Below, one piece after another: positions 53,522-64,000 of a DNA stretch of 64,000 bases (its first letter is position 1; each line of letters begins with the position of its first letter). The position numbers and the translations under genes were made by a program. Origin of the DNA: Rhizopus arrhizus (taxonomy: Eukaryota; Mucoromycota; Mucoromycetes; Mucorales; Rhizopodaceae); contig JAKZZE010000035.1 in assembly GCA_024220505.1 (NCBI GenBank), forward strand, positions 186,001-250,000. The letters run 5' to 3'. A model generated the notes under the pieces. That model was not told the origin of the DNA, searched no databases, and saw only the letters and a program-made list of their open reading frames with translations.

Positions 53522-55746
53522 TTATGAATGGACTTGTTTTGGTGATTTCTTTTTCCACCAGGGATTCTTGGTTGTTGATGGTTCATTTGGCGCTCGAGAG
53601 ATAAGTCTGGAGATTGAGAACTTTTCACGTAATTGAGTTGATACGGAAGCACTTGGCTTAGGTTCAGGAGGATTAGGGAATGCTTCTTTAGTCTAAGAGA
53701 AAAATTAGCTCAACATGGCAACTGAATCTTTTTTGTCAATATTTACGCATTGTTTGTGACGAATATAGCCACAAAAATCTAAGAGATAGTTGTTAGGCGC
53801 AGGATGACAAAAAAGAATTGTATTACCTCTGCATACAAGAGCGTTTCTTTTTATAGGCACATCGCATACTTTACAAGTTCCTCCTCCTAAAATATATATC
53901 AGGATCTCATCTTCTCCTATTCGTAATTTACCTTTAGGAAAAGAACAGTCTATTAAGCTGTGCTTGTGTCGAGATTGTTTCATGTAGCTGTTAGAGACAA
54001 CAGGCATTGATTGTCGTGTTGTTATGCAATTATTATTATCAGAGGTCCGTCCCGGCTGTTTCTTTCTTTCAGAAGCTACTGCTTTATTCATTAATATGGA
54101 AGGTGAGGATGTAGTGGACGAAATATCAAGTGGTCTTTTATGCTGCAAGACCCAAGGATGTCGTAGCAATTCTTGTGCACTGGGTCTGTCTTGAGGATTC
54201 TTTTTAAAACAAAGTTCCAAAAAGTTTTTTAGTTCCTAATAACAATACGTCAATACTCTTCTTATGCGTTTCTTAAAAAGACGTGTACAGTTGATAGATG
54301 TTTTGGTATCGGAGGACACTGTTCTTCAACAATTTTAAACATGGCGGTCATTGCGATACAATCAGAATAAGGAGGTTTTCCAGTACATAGTTCAATAATG
54401 GTACACCCTAAAGACCATATGTCTGATTTAATAGATGCTCCTTTTAATTCAATCACTTCAGGCGACACTGTGTATATTAAATAATAGGGAGAACAATGTT
54501 AAGAGCACTTTTTTGTTTGTATATAGAAAACACACTTACTCCAAAAAGGTGTACCAGATACAATATTTTCATCCTTTTTTAATTTCAAATTAAGAGAAAC
54601 ACCAAAGTCGGATAGCTTTACATCTCCAGCCTTTGTTGTCAAGATGTTGGCCGCCTTGAGATCACAGTGAACAACGTGTTGTTTATGTAAATAGACAAGC
54701 CCCTTTAATATCCTCTGACAATAACTCGCAACGAGGTGTTCTGGTAATGATTGACCGAATGATTTTAATGTGTTCAACAGTGAGCCGTTTTCAACATACT
54801 CTAATACGATGTGCATGTGTTTTTCGGTTTGAATGAAACCTTCATATTTAACAATATTTGGATGTGTGAGTGAACTGAGTAAGCTAGCTTCTTCCTAGAG
54901 AAATTCACACAATTTAGTAATAAATAAAACTGAAGATAGTTTACCATCATGTCCTCAATATCTTGTTCTCTAGAAGCCTTTAAATCAATCTGTTTGATTG
55001 CAACCGTTCTCCCTGACAATAAATCGAGCGCTCTGCATGCACGCATGCACAAAATGTTTAATTATACTTTATTCACACATAGTTTAGATATTTTCACCTG
55101 TAAACTGTACCAAAATGTCCTTTGCCAATTACATTGCCTAGTTTCTGTATAAAAACAAGTTTTTTTTTTTTTAAAAAAAAAAGAATAACAAAAAGAGACG
55201 AGTACTACTTACATATTTAGCCAACAGGTTTCTGTCTTCATCCACAAGTTCTAAATGGTTCACATTGGAAACAGGATAGATGACAGAGCTACTCGATTTA
55301 CGTCTAGTGACATATTTCACAGGTGTACATGAACTATCAGATGCTGATTTCTTGTGCTGTTGCTGAGTAGACCAAGTTTTGAATTTAACAAAATGTGAAT
55401 CTTTTGAATGAAACAAAGAGGACAGCCTGTGGTTAAACACATCTTTCACGTTTTGCTTTGTTCGTGTTGTTCCATAACCACTATCCCGAGAGGATGTATT
55501 GCTGGCATACATTTCATCCAAAAATTCTTCCTCATCTTGATCATAATACATATCTCTGTCATCTAAAGGATGTGAATCAAATCCAGGTATGCAATTATGC
55601 TCCTTTCCAAGCTCCTGGTACTCCTGATCCTCCTGTTTCAATCCTCTTTTTGTACATGTTTCATTCATTCTTTTTTCTTGCTTTGATTCGCCTGCAAATC
55701 TATTTTGTTTTAAAACGTTTGAAAGAGCTGAAAGAGTAGATACCAC
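53522..55746 (-). CDS. STE-like protein kinase, Cdc15/SepH type, with C-terminal C1-like zinc finger
   Basis: Ser/Thr kinase related to septation-initiation kinases. Nine exons, about 55746-55213, 55144-55098, 55032-54945, 54894-54540, 54467-54289, 54235-53932, 53886-53827, 53778-53747 and 53692-53522. The N-terminal 180 residues are polar and acidic. Kinase domain: GKGHFGTV loop, VAIKQIDLK lysine, VVHCDLKAANIL (HCD replaces HRD), DFGVS, SPEVIE, SDIWSLGCTIIELCTGKPPY and RPSAQELLRHPW. After a linker, three small exons build CKVCDVPIKRNALVCRDFCG followed by YIRHKQC, close to a C1 zinc finger but short. The tail is basic. I am sure of the kinase, less of the orthology. Confidence 0.85.
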
Positions 55747-56093
55747 CTTTTATTTCAAAAGGAAAAAAAAAAAATTAATCAAGATTTCAGTTTTCTATTT
55801 TATATGTAAGCCTACAGCATCCATATTCTCCTCATAAATTAAATCATTTATGCAAAATGAAGAGTCAAGTCCTAGCTATAATTATATTATTATTTACACA
55901 TCAATACTCATGGTTTGTGTTTACATCTTTTATTGTATTCAAAAAGAGTCCAATTCTTTTTTCCTATGTAAAAGTTAGTTTTTTTTTTCTTGCTTCTATT
56001 TATTGATTCATACACAATTCACTGACTCATGGCTGTTATCATCATTGGTGTATTCTTTATTAATAAGACTATAAGCACGTAATTAGTATGGAT
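55747..56093. other. Kinase upstream region
   Basis: AT-rich, probable promoter of the kinase. A minus-strand acceptor (TTATAG, about 56058) could extend the CH fragment by LINKEYTNDDNS; no further exon was found. Confidence 0.5.
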
Positions 56094-56276
56094 TCAATTT
56101 TCCATGGATACTACTAACGTGCAAAGTATTCGACCATCCTTTAAGCATTGTCCAAGATCTTCAGATGGTAATTCTTCATCAATCATTGTTTCTATCCAAC
56201 ATTTTATTGAATAATAGGTTCCTGTTTGAATATATTGATTTTGTAGTTGTGGTTGATACATTATTTTAGAGCTCAT
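56060..56276 (-). pseudogene. Calponin-homology domain fragment
   Basis: Starts MSSKIMYQPQ and contains CWIETMIDEELPSEDLGQCL and KDGRILCTL, the first helices of a calponin-homology (actin-binding) domain as in transgelin or IQGAP. A GTTAGT donor would splice to LINKEY.. but the rest of the domain (FKQMENI-type block) is not found downstream. Either a truncated gene or one with an exon I missed. Confidence 0.5.
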
Positions 56277-56549
56277 TTACAAATAAAAGCAAATAAAGAA
56301 AAAAAGAAAGAAAAAAAAAGAGAGAGAGAGAGAAAAAGAGAAAAAATCAATTGATTTGAATAGCCTTGACAACTGGAAAAACATTAATGATTCCTTTCTC
56401 CTTTTTTTTTTTTATCACTTGCCGGTGTTTTAATGTCCAGAACCTGATCTATTGTCTGCCAAGAGGTAACCTTCGAATTGAAACACAGACAATTATCGAC
56501 ATATAAATAGTCAGTTACCAAAAATAAACTTGTTTTTCTTTTCTCTTTA

Positions 56550-57634
56550 ATGTATATTTCATCTCTAGCCCTATTTGCCTTTTCCTTTGTTGCAGTGAAA
56601 GCACAACAAGTCTGTAATGGTTATTCAGAATATTGTAATAAACCTTACAATTCACTGACTCATGTCTTGACACACAATGCTTATGGCTATGTCGCCAATC
56701 CTGCCTCCAACCAACAATGTCCAGTGACTACACAGCTTGCAGATGGTGTTCGAGGTCTAAAGCTCTCGGCTGTCAGTCTAAATAACAGCACGAGTAATCC
56801 GACAGCAGATAGTATTCATCTTTGCCATACATCTTGCAATATCTTGAATGCAGGTCCAGCCGTCGATACATTAACTACCCTAACAGAGTGGGTCAAGAAC
56901 AACCCAAATGAGGTACTGACGATTATGTGGAACAATTTAGATTCATTTAGTGCACAAGCGTTTCAGGCAGCTTATAATGCAAGTGGTATCCTTGATTATA
57001 GTTACCAGCAAACCTCGGGTAATTACACTTGGCCTACTTTGGCTGAAATGATTGCCAGTGGAAAAAGAGTAGTAAATTTTGCTGATTCATCTTATCAGTC
57101 ACAACTTCCTTGGTAAGGAGCATAGACAGACAGATCGGATTTGGATGCTAATGAATTGCTAGGTTACTGAATGAGTTTGATTATGTATTTGAAACACCCT
57201 ATAACAACCGCAACGAGAGTTCATTCAGTTGCACCATCGACCGTCCATCCAGCCCGTCCAACCCGACAGAAATGATGTATGTCATGAACCATTTCCTGTA
57301 CGGAACCCTTCAACTTGGCTCACTCTCCATCGAAATTCCACAAAAGGGCTCAGCCAATGTGACCAATTCAGACAGTTCACTTTTGGCACAAGCCAAGACA
57401 TGTGTCCAGACGTTTGGTCGTCAGCCCAATTTTTTGGAAGTGGATTTTTACAACTTGGGTGATACGCTCAAGATTGCTGCAGAATTAAATAATGTGACTT
57501 TTAGTAATCCATCCCTATTACAGTGTGATGTTTACGTTTCAGAACATACAGGCACATCAGAAGCTGCCAAGCATTTTAGTCGTGCTAGTTTATTATTAAC
57601 TTTAATTGCAGCCACCTTTTTTATTTTTCTTTAA
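56550..57634 (+). CDS. Secreted, GPI-anchored PLC-like phosphodiesterase
   Basis: Exons about 56550-57112 and 57163-57634, 344 residues. Signal peptide MYISSLALFAFSFVAVKA; C-terminal hydrophobic tail LLLTLIAATFFIFL after a Ser/Ala site, as for GPI anchoring. The PI-PLC X-like fold is indicated by LTHNAYGY (first catalytic-type His), LADGVRGLKL, IHLCHTSC (second His) and EVLTIMWNN. Several N-glycosylation sites (NNST, NVT, NYT). Such fungal surface proteins are common; the substrate is unknown. Confidence 0.85.
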
Positions 57635-57889
57635 AAACATTGTATTCTATTAAAAGATATAAACCCAAAAATAAAAAAAAGTGAATGATATCATCCTTGT
57701 CGATCCCCTCTAAAAGAGAATTTTGATCTGATTGCTATGTGGGCTGAAAAAGAAAATTTGAATCCTTGTCGCCGGACTGAAAAAAAAAAAATTCGAGTGC
57801 AACAAAGAAAAAAAAGAAACAAAGCAAAAGACAACCAAAGAATCCTTCCCCCTTTTTTGTTATCGGTATCCATCCGTCTATCTTTAACA

Positions 57890-58957
57890 ATGTCTACCTT
57901 CTCCAAAAACCTTTTCAACGTGCTTGCTGAAAACGACAACACCCCTGTCAAGGTTGAAGCTCCTGCTCCCGTTGTTGTTGACAAGAAGAATGTTTCCAAG
58001 TTGAACAAGGAAGGTAAAATGTCATTCTAATTATTCATTGTTTCTGTTCTCTATTTTTGTGTGTGTATTCTTGGCTACAAGAGAGGAAAAAGAACGCGAA
58101 AGAACAACAATCCAGGGTGATTTGAAACAGTGGTCGATTCAGGGGTTAAAGACAGAATGTGACAGCTTGATTCAACAATTTACAATGAACAGCATAATTG
58201 AGAAATACACACGAAATGAAAGAACAGAAAGAAAAAAAAAACTATTTAATTCCCTTCAGATCGAGCTCACATTTTCCAATTAGCTACCAAGGATGAAAAG
58301 AAGTCTCGCCGTCCCGCCAAGGGTGAACGTCCCACCAAGGATGGCCGTCCTCGTCGTGGTCGTCAATTCGACCGCCACTCTGGTACCGGTATCGTGTAAG
58401 TAAAGTGCATTGACAAGTTGACTTGTTCTGACAATCATCCTAGTGATTCCGAAAAGAAGGTGAACCAAGGTTGGGGTAAGCCCGGTAAGTCTGAGGCTGA
58501 AGGTGCCAAGGACACCCTTAAGCCTGCTGACCCTGATGCTCCCGAGCAAGAAGCTCCCGCTACTCCTGCCGAAACCGAGGAAGCTGTAAAGACTTTGGAT
58601 GAATACTTGGCTGAAAAGGCCAACAAGTCCTTGAACATTGCTCTTCCTGAAGCCCGTAAGGCCAATGATGCTGATGAATCCGCCTTTGCTGGCGCCGTTG
58701 TTCACACCAAGCAAGAAATAGAAGAGTTCTATGTGTCTGCAAAGGAAACCAAGGCTGCTGCCAAGAAGGAAAAGGCCCGTAAGGAAAAGGTCGTTGTCGA
58801 AATCGAACAACGTTTCCAAGAAAAGCCCCGTAACGATTTCCGCAAGAACGATCGTCGTGGTAACCGTAACAACAACCGTAAGGCTGCCAAGAGCAACCTT
58901 GCTGCTGTCAACCTCCAAGATGCTGCTGCTTTCCCCTCTCTTGGTGCTTCTGCCTAA
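57890..58957 (+). CDS. STM1/SERBP1-like ribosome-associated protein
   Basis: Binds ribosomes and RNA, and in yeast preserves idle ribosomes. Exons 57890-58013, 58284-58395 and 58444-58957, 249 residues. N-terminus MSTFSKNLFNVLAENDNTPV is typical of Stm1. Then KKSRRPAKGERPTKDGRP, RRGRQFDRHSGTGIV (the conserved RQFDRHSGTG block) and QGWGKPG, an acidic middle, TLDEYLAEKA, and a basic RNDFRKNDRRGNRNN tail. Codons favour C/G at third positions, as expected for strong expression. The first intron is 270 bp, five times the local norm. Confidence 0.93.
58014..58283 (+). other. Unusually long first intron of the STM1-like gene
   Basis: 270 bp, against about 45-60 bp for most introns nearby. It holds a GT-rich stretch, then a purine-rich stretch with several short inverted segments. 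A small RNA or regulatory element is possible, but I could not find clear C/D or H/ACA boxes. Confidence 0.4.
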
Positions 58958-60068
58958 ATTATGTTTAATAATTAAAAAAAAAAATTTTCTCTTTTTGATA
59001 TAAAAATTTGGGTAGAAACAGTCATGGCGTACGGGTGAACACGACTACGTGTAACTAAACAGATAGAATATAGCATCTGCAATTGTACGACATTAAGCAT
59101 TCTTCAATTTGAAAATTAGGAAGCCTGCTGGATAAAGAAACTAAAATGATATGAAAAACGCACAATCATTTACAAATAATCTTGATGTCTTTGTTTCTCA
59201 CAGTAGATGAGAAAATGCATCTTTAGAGCCAAATAGTTATTTATTCTATTGAATATTTATTTTAGCATTTATTTACACTTGCGATTGATATTTTTTGCAG
59301 TGAAAATGGATGAAGCGTGTTATTTGCTTTTATTAAATAAGCTTAGATAAGATAGGGTCAGCTGGTTTGACTCAGTTATGCTGACTTTGTGTTGCTATAA
59401 ATATTAATGGTTGCTGCTGTTATCCTTCCCTTCTATCATTACCCAGTAAATAATTCGACCTTCTTAAGATTTACTGAATACATTTTCCCATTTAGCTACA
59501 AAGAACACGAAGCTAGCAAAGTTGTTTTAGAAACGATTGGAATTACTCTTTTAATTATTAGTGTTGACATGTTATACGAACTGTCACCAATATCCTTCAT
59601 CTTAAAACAAAAAAAAAAAAAAAGACAAAACTACTTTAAAGCTCATTCGCATACTTTAAAACAACAAGGTCATGTTTAAGGCTATTGGTCTTTTATTGGA
59701 AGAATAATTGTGACCAAAAGGAAAAAAAAAAATTGCAACGGCATTCATGTCTAAAACGCGTCCGTATTTAAAACGGAATGATTGAATAAATGAGACAAAC
59801 GCCTCTTGCGAATATTGTACAAGGACCTATTAAAATAGAATTGCTCATGTAGACACACACAAATCACTTGAAAGCAATATTTGTGATCTGCAGCCTTTTT
59901 GCAATACGTGTTTTTTTTTTAGCAAGATGTATTATGCAATTTTTGTTATTCAGCAAAATGAATTTCCTAATACAGTTTTTTTTATAAAGTTCATTGAATT
60001 TTTTATTTTTATTTTTTTTTTTTTTTTTTTAATTTCAAAACTGAATTGAAGAGGAAAGGAAGGAGGGA
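58958..60068. other. Intergenic region
   Basis: AT-rich. A 90-residue frame at 59407-59679 with a hydrophobic middle (ETIGITLLIISVDMLYELSP) and a basic tail follows a TATAAATA motif; it could be a small membrane protein but lacks other support. The promoter of the next gene carries a long T-run at 60012-60030. Confidence 0.5.
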
Positions 60069-60881
60069 ATGAAGTTTTTCTTGTTTTTATTCATTTCCAT
60101 CTTGATAATTCAAACATGTGCATTACCCATTTCACCTGTCATTGTCGAAAAGGAATCTCAGTATCGATGGCCAGCACTCGTCAGTCAACCGGGGGTCAAG
60201 TTATTAGGCAATACCTGTTATGAAAGCTTACTGGAACGATTCGAATTTGCCAATTTAGCTTGTCTCAAGCTGGCCGTTTCAAAGGCACTCGGACTGGGTA
60301 TTGTAGTGGGAGGCGCTATTGTCAAGATTCCTCAGATTATCACCATTCTCAAGGATCAATCAGCCCAAGGTCTATCGTTGACCTCCTTTATCATGGAAAC
60401 CAGCGCTTATGAGATCGTTCTGATGTACAATACACGTCTGCAAAATCCATTTAGTACCTATGGTGAGGTGCTTTTTATGACAATTCAAAATATGATTATT
60501 TGCTTGCTTATCCCATTCTATCAAAAACAACCCAAGGCAATTTTATTCTTGATTCTTTATTTTTTTATTGGCCTTGTCCTTCTTCAGATGATACCCGCAC
60601 CACTCATGTCGTTGCTCTATGCTCTTCAGATTCCTATTGGACTAGCAAGCAAAATACCACAGATCAGGGCCAATTATGTCAATCAATCCACAGGTCAACT
60701 TTCTGTCTTTGCCGTCTTGAACTATTTTGCAGGTACGACGGCCCGTGCATTTACCACATGGACTGAGCTTGATGATCCTATTATGCTTGGTGGTAATCTG
60801 TTGGCTAGTGTACTTAATGGTATACTCGTACTTCAATTGATTTTGTATTGGAAAAAGGAACCAATACCAAAGGCAGATTGA
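60069..60881 (+). CDS. MPDU1: MPDU1-like PQ-loop protein (dolichol-sugar utilisation)
   Basis: ER membrane protein required to use mannose- and glucose-P-dolichol in N-glycan, O-mannose and GPI synthesis. Single exon, 270 residues. N-terminal signal-like segment MKFFLFLFISILIIQTCALP, a luminal CYESLLERFEFANLACLK block typical of MPDU1, then two PQ loops, VKIPQIITILKDQSAQGLSL and SKIPQIRANYVNQSTGQLS, among about six hydrophobic segments, and a short KKEPIPKAD tail. Complete. Confidence 0.92.
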   Translation: MKFFLFLFISILIIQTCALPISPVIVEKESQYRWPALVSQPGVKLLGNTCYESLLERFEFANLACLKLAVSKALGLGIVVGGAIVKIPQIITILKDQSAQGLSLTSFIMETSAYEIVLMYNTRLQNPFSTYGEVLFMTIQNMIICLLIPFYQKQPKAILFLILYFFIGLVLLQMIPAPLMSLLYALQIPIGLASKIPQIRANYVNQSTGQLSVFAVLNYFAGTTARAFTTWTELDDPIMLGGNLLASVLNGILVLQLILYWKKEPIPKAD

Positions 60882-60959
60882 AAAAGATAGGCTGAGTTTT
60901 GAAACTTTTTTTTTTTGACAGATTATTAAAAACAATTTACTTTTTCTTCCCTCTTATAA

Positions 60960-61623
60960 ATGATTCCTATTGAAACAAGTGAAGAAAGGATACAACTGGC
61001 CATTGATACCTTGAATAATTTGGAAATTGTTAAAAAGTGTCGTACTAATCCCGAGTTGGTTGAGCATGAAGCTTATGCTTACTTTAATGAAAGTCAAAAG
61101 AAACATTCATTGACTTGCAGTGTAAGTTTTGAAATAGACAGAGCAGGAAAAAGAAAACTGAATGATGTGTTAGACATTAAGAGGACCTGACATGATCATC
61201 GTTCCACCCATCATGTTTTATAACAAGTCATTCACTGAACTTACCATCATCATCCACTTGGGCAAAAAGATGTGTGGACATGACGGTATCATTCATGGTG
61301 GATTGGCTGCTACTGTTCTCGACGAGGCCTTGGCTGCTGTGGTAAGTCATCATGATCAAAAGCTGATATACAAAAAAAATTAATAATATGAATAGGCCTT
61401 GCCTTCTTTACCCAAGAACTTTGGCTTTACTGCCAACCTGAATATTAACTATAGAAAACCAATCATGTCTGATCAGTGGGTTGTTGTGCGATCCAAGCTA
61501 GACAAGTTGGAAGAACGCAAGGCGTTTGTTTCAGCCCATATTGAAAGCTTAGAGGATCAAGTAGTATTCACAGAGGCTACTTCATTGTATATTTCACCTA
61601 AATCAATTCCTTCAGCAAAATAG
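60960..61623 (+). CDS. THEM4-like acyl-CoA thioesterase (4HBT/PaaI hot-dog fold)
   Basis: Exons about 60960-61121, 61174-61341 and 61396-61623, 185 residues. Motif CGHDGIIHGGLAATVLDEAL holds the HGG and Asp of hot-dog thioesterases; PDMIIVPPIMF and NLNINYRKPI fit the fungal THEM4/UPF0644 group. No clear mitochondrial presequence. It starts 79 bp after the MPDU1 stop on the same strand but has its own introns; no link in function is apparent. Confidence 0.88.
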
Positions 61624-61946
61624 ATTGAATAAAGAAATGCTTGGCATATAGACCTAAATATTTTTTAGAATTTGATATTATTCTGCTGCATGTCATTTTT
61701 GGGATATAAAAAAGAAGAGACTGATTTAAACCTTTAGTGAAAACCGTAGGGTCCTATTCTTGGATTATACATTGTTAAAAAGTCTGAGGTCATAAAAGTG
61801 TGCAGTAAATGAAGATAGATGTTTGCTGTGGCTATTATTTATTGAGACGATGATTAAAATTTCTTTTCTTCAAATAGTATGTATAAAAGTAATCTAAGAG
61901 GAAATGAATCATGCAATGCTCTTCTTTTCCCAGTGGTATATGCTTT

Positions 61947-62228
61947 TCACTCTTCTTCTTCTTCATCGGATAATATAAAATCCTCGTCTATGTTCATCAT
62001 ATCATCATCCAAATCAAATAAGAGTACAATAATAATCAAGGTTGGTATCATAATCCTTGGTCTCATTAACTGTTTTGAAAATTGTAAAATAACATTTCCA
62101 AGAAATGAAGGAGGCTGAAATGTTGGCGTTGAGGTACTTGCTGTAGCTGATGCAGCGGCTGATATCACTCGAGAGCTCAGATATTGATACGGAAATAGTG
62201 AAAGTCCAATATGATTAAGTGAAGACAT
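61947..62228 (-). CDS. Small single-pass membrane protein with acidic tail
   Basis: 93 residues from MSSLNHIGLSLF. One hydrophobic segment RIMIPTLIIIVLLF follows a basic QLMRPR, then the acidic end DLDDDMMNIDEDFILSDEEEEE. The Ser/Ala-rich N-terminus could face the organelle or cytosol. Family unknown. The compact layout and clean frame favour a real gene; the convergent neighbour is the thioesterase. Confidence 0.5.
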   Translation of the reverse strand: MSSLNHIGLSLFPYQYLSSRVISAAASATASTSTPTFQPPSFLGNVILQFSKQLMRPRIMIPTLIIIVLLFDLDDDMMNIDEDFILSDEEEEE

Positions 62229-62294
62229 GGTTGAAACACTTTTCAAATAAAAAAAAAAAGTTGTGACTTTTGGAAAGAAGATCGAATTGAGCAT

Positions 62295-63038
62295 AAAAGA
62301 ATTGTGTGGTACAAATTTAAGTGTTCTTGTTTTTTATTTCATTTACAGCCATACACATCCATCAAACTGTCGTCTTCTATGGCTATGATTTCCTTTAGAC
62401 TTGCTTCAAATGCTCACTAGATATGCTCTGTGAATCTCAAATCAGAGAGCTTGAGAGGACCAGTAACTGAAAAGCTTGTAGCTAAAAAAAGTATAAGCTT
62501 TCTGTATAGGGCGTTGCCAACGTTTCTCATCTCATTTTTTCACAATATGTGTTCAACCCTTGGCCATTTCACCAGCTTTGTTTCATCGACAACACTAATC
62601 TCTGGGCTTTCTCATACGATAATCTCTTGGCTATTTGCCACGCCCATTGGAGATTTACTATAGACATGAACTTTTAAAAAAAAATCGGTTGTCCGTATTC
62701 CGTCGCATCGGCTATCCTTCTAGAGGTAGACTCAACCTTGTCTAGCGTGTTCAACCGGCTACAATCTGCTTCTTGCTTCATATCGTTCTCAGACATTTGG
62801 CTCTTTTATAAAATAATTTACAAAAAATCCCCCTTTTTTTTTGCAAACCTGCTTTTGATTCAGATTTCGCATCACCTTAATGATATTCCCAAATAAAAGA
62901 CAATAAATCAAAAAGCAATTTTACCTATTCTCTTCTTCCTCAGTATTTCTCCTCAAGTGGGTACAATCAAAACGCTACAAATCCAAAAGAGACCATGTAT
63001 TTTTTTTTTACAAGTTGATTAGGGTGGAAAAAGACGTG
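62295..63038 (-). other. Region with a degenerate minus-strand coding trace
   Basis: Minus-strand codons between about 62650 and 62440 read SPMGVANSQEIIV, ESPEISVVDETKLVKWPR and KNEMRNVGNALYRKLI with stops between, as in a decayed gene of unknown family. The rest is AT-rich with no call. Confidence 0.3.
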
Positions 63039-63094
63039 TTATTTAGCGTGCGCTATCCAAAGAAGACACATTTTATTATTTTCTATTGTTCTTT

Positions 63095-63882
63095 TATAAT
63101 TCAGCATGCTTAACAGCTTCTTCTGAAGAATCATCGGATAAAAGACCACAGTCAGCGATAACAACGTCAACGTTGGGTTTGCTTCGATAGCTACAAGAAA
63201 TAAAAGGTTGGGATGAAAAGACGATATGAAAAAGTTCTTGCTCTTACTTTGTAGGTGTCTTTTCAATCTTTGTAACGACATCCATGCCTTCAAGCACCTT
63301 ACCAAACACGACATGCTTACCATCTAACCAAGAAGTGACAACGGTCGTAATAAAAAATTGAGAGCCATTAGAGTCAGGTCCGGCATTTGCCATGGAAAGA
63401 AGACCCTACGGAAAGAGATGAATAGGTATGATGAAGGGGGGGGGATCATTTAACTTACAGGAACAGTGTGTCTAAGCTTGAAGTTTTCATCAGGGAAACG
63501 GCTACCGTAAATGGACTTTCCACCTGTACCATCGTGATTAGTAAAGTCACCTCCTTGAATCATGAATTGATCAATCACACGATGGAAAGTAGAACCTTTA
63601 TAACCATAACCGTTTTGACCGGTAGCCAGCTGCTTAAAGTTTTCAGCTGTCTTAGGGACAGTCTTTCCGTATAAACCAAAAACAATACGACCCAAGGATT
63701 CTTCTCCTTGTTTGATGTCAAAGTAAACTATTCTCATCTAATAAGCAAATGTATTTATTCATATAAAATAACTTACTCTTGTCAGTAATGACAGGACCCT
63801 TGGTCTCGGCAGAGACAAAGCGGAAGGTACAGAGAGCAACAAGTAAAGTGATGAAAAGAGTTGCAATATTAAAACGTGACAT
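63095..63882 (-). CDS. Secretory-pathway cyclophilin (peptidyl-prolyl cis-trans isomerase B)
   Basis: Folding helper in the ER. Exons about 63882-63777, 63727-63459, 63405-63248 and 63190-63095, about 209 residues. Signal peptide [20 protein letters not shown] ending near VSA|E. Active-site blocks: [20 protein letters not shown] with catalytic Arg, [14 protein letters not shown], and [10 protein letters not shown] with the cyclosporin-contact Trp. The C-terminus KHAEL resembles a weak ER-retention signal (HAEL). Complete. Confidence 0.93.
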
Positions 63883-64000
63883 TGCAAGAAGCTAAGGTTG
63901 AAAAAAAAAAGAATTAATTACAGTTGTGTTACTTTTTTTTTATAAAGATGCTTTAATCTGAGACTTAATTTTGGTAATTCAATCCAACAGGAATCGTCTT
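63883..64000. promoter_or_regulatory. Cyclophilin promoter region (partial)
   Basis: The upstream side of the cyclophilin gene, with a long A-run and T-run; TTATAAAAAAAA on the minus strand near 63940 is a plausible TATA-type element. It continues past the window. Confidence 0.4.

Noticed and set aside
60069..61623. MPDU1 and thioesterase as a co-transcribed pair
   Set aside because: They are close and on the same strand, but fungal genes are normally monocistronic, each has its own upstream AT-rich signals, and the functions are unrelated.

Overview
The window looks like nuclear DNA of an early-diverging filamentous fungus, most likely Mucorales (Mucoromycota). The base composition is AT-rich, genes carry several short GT-AG introns, and there are fungal TM9SF, NUS1, PUS1, STM1-like and septation-type kinase genes. 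The transposon mix (CACTA/Plavaka-like Tnp2, many Tc1/mariner, chromodomain Ty3/Gypsy, DIRS) also fits. Species cannot be named from sequence alone.

The window has two compartments. Positions 1-39,400 are almost entirely transposons nested in each other. Positions 39,995-64,000 hold about fifteen closely packed host genes on both strands, and I see no transposon there.

TE compartment: (i) 41-4,176 is a Tnp2 element with two convergent genes, the transposase (+) and a four-exon accessory gene (-). (ii) 6,861-19,245 is a second, diverged copy of the same two-gene arrangement. Its transposase is split by a Tc1 element (6,873-8,475), a solo Gypsy LTR (8,649-9,071) and a Tc1-within-Tc1 (9,120-12,383); the reading frame joins again when each insert and one target duplication are removed. 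Its accessory gene is split by two inverted copies of one Tc1 family (14,939-16,568 and 16,657-18,286) around an 84-bp spacer. The spacer is the missing piece of the accessory exon, but reversed. (iii) 20,238-26,443 is a Ty3/Gypsy chromovirus with an open polyprotein and LTRs that read the same, but unrelated flanks. (iv) 26,444-29,698 holds Tc1 and DIRS fragments and a solo LTR. (v) 29,972-31,626 is a Tc1 element with 232-bp terminal inverted repeats and an open transposase. (vi) 32,116-37,985 is a second Gypsy element with a perfect target duplication and two stop codons in pol.

Host compartment, in order: NUS1 (dolichol synthesis), a possible Whi5/Nrm1-type G1/S repressor, a RapGAP-domain protein, PUS1, a short-chain dehydrogenase, a DUF676-type lipase, a TM9SF nonaspanin, a tentative small gene, a Cdc15/SepH-type kinase with a zinc-finger tail, a calponin-homology fragment, a GPI-anchored PLC-like protein, an STM1/SERBP1-like ribosome factor, MPDU1, a THEM4-like thioesterase, a small acidic-tailed membrane protein and an ER-type cyclophilin. 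They share no single pathway, although NUS1 and MPDU1 both serve dolichol-linked glycosylation.

I saw no rRNA, tRNA or CRISPR array. Exon boundaries come from reading splice sites by eye and may be off by a base or two.
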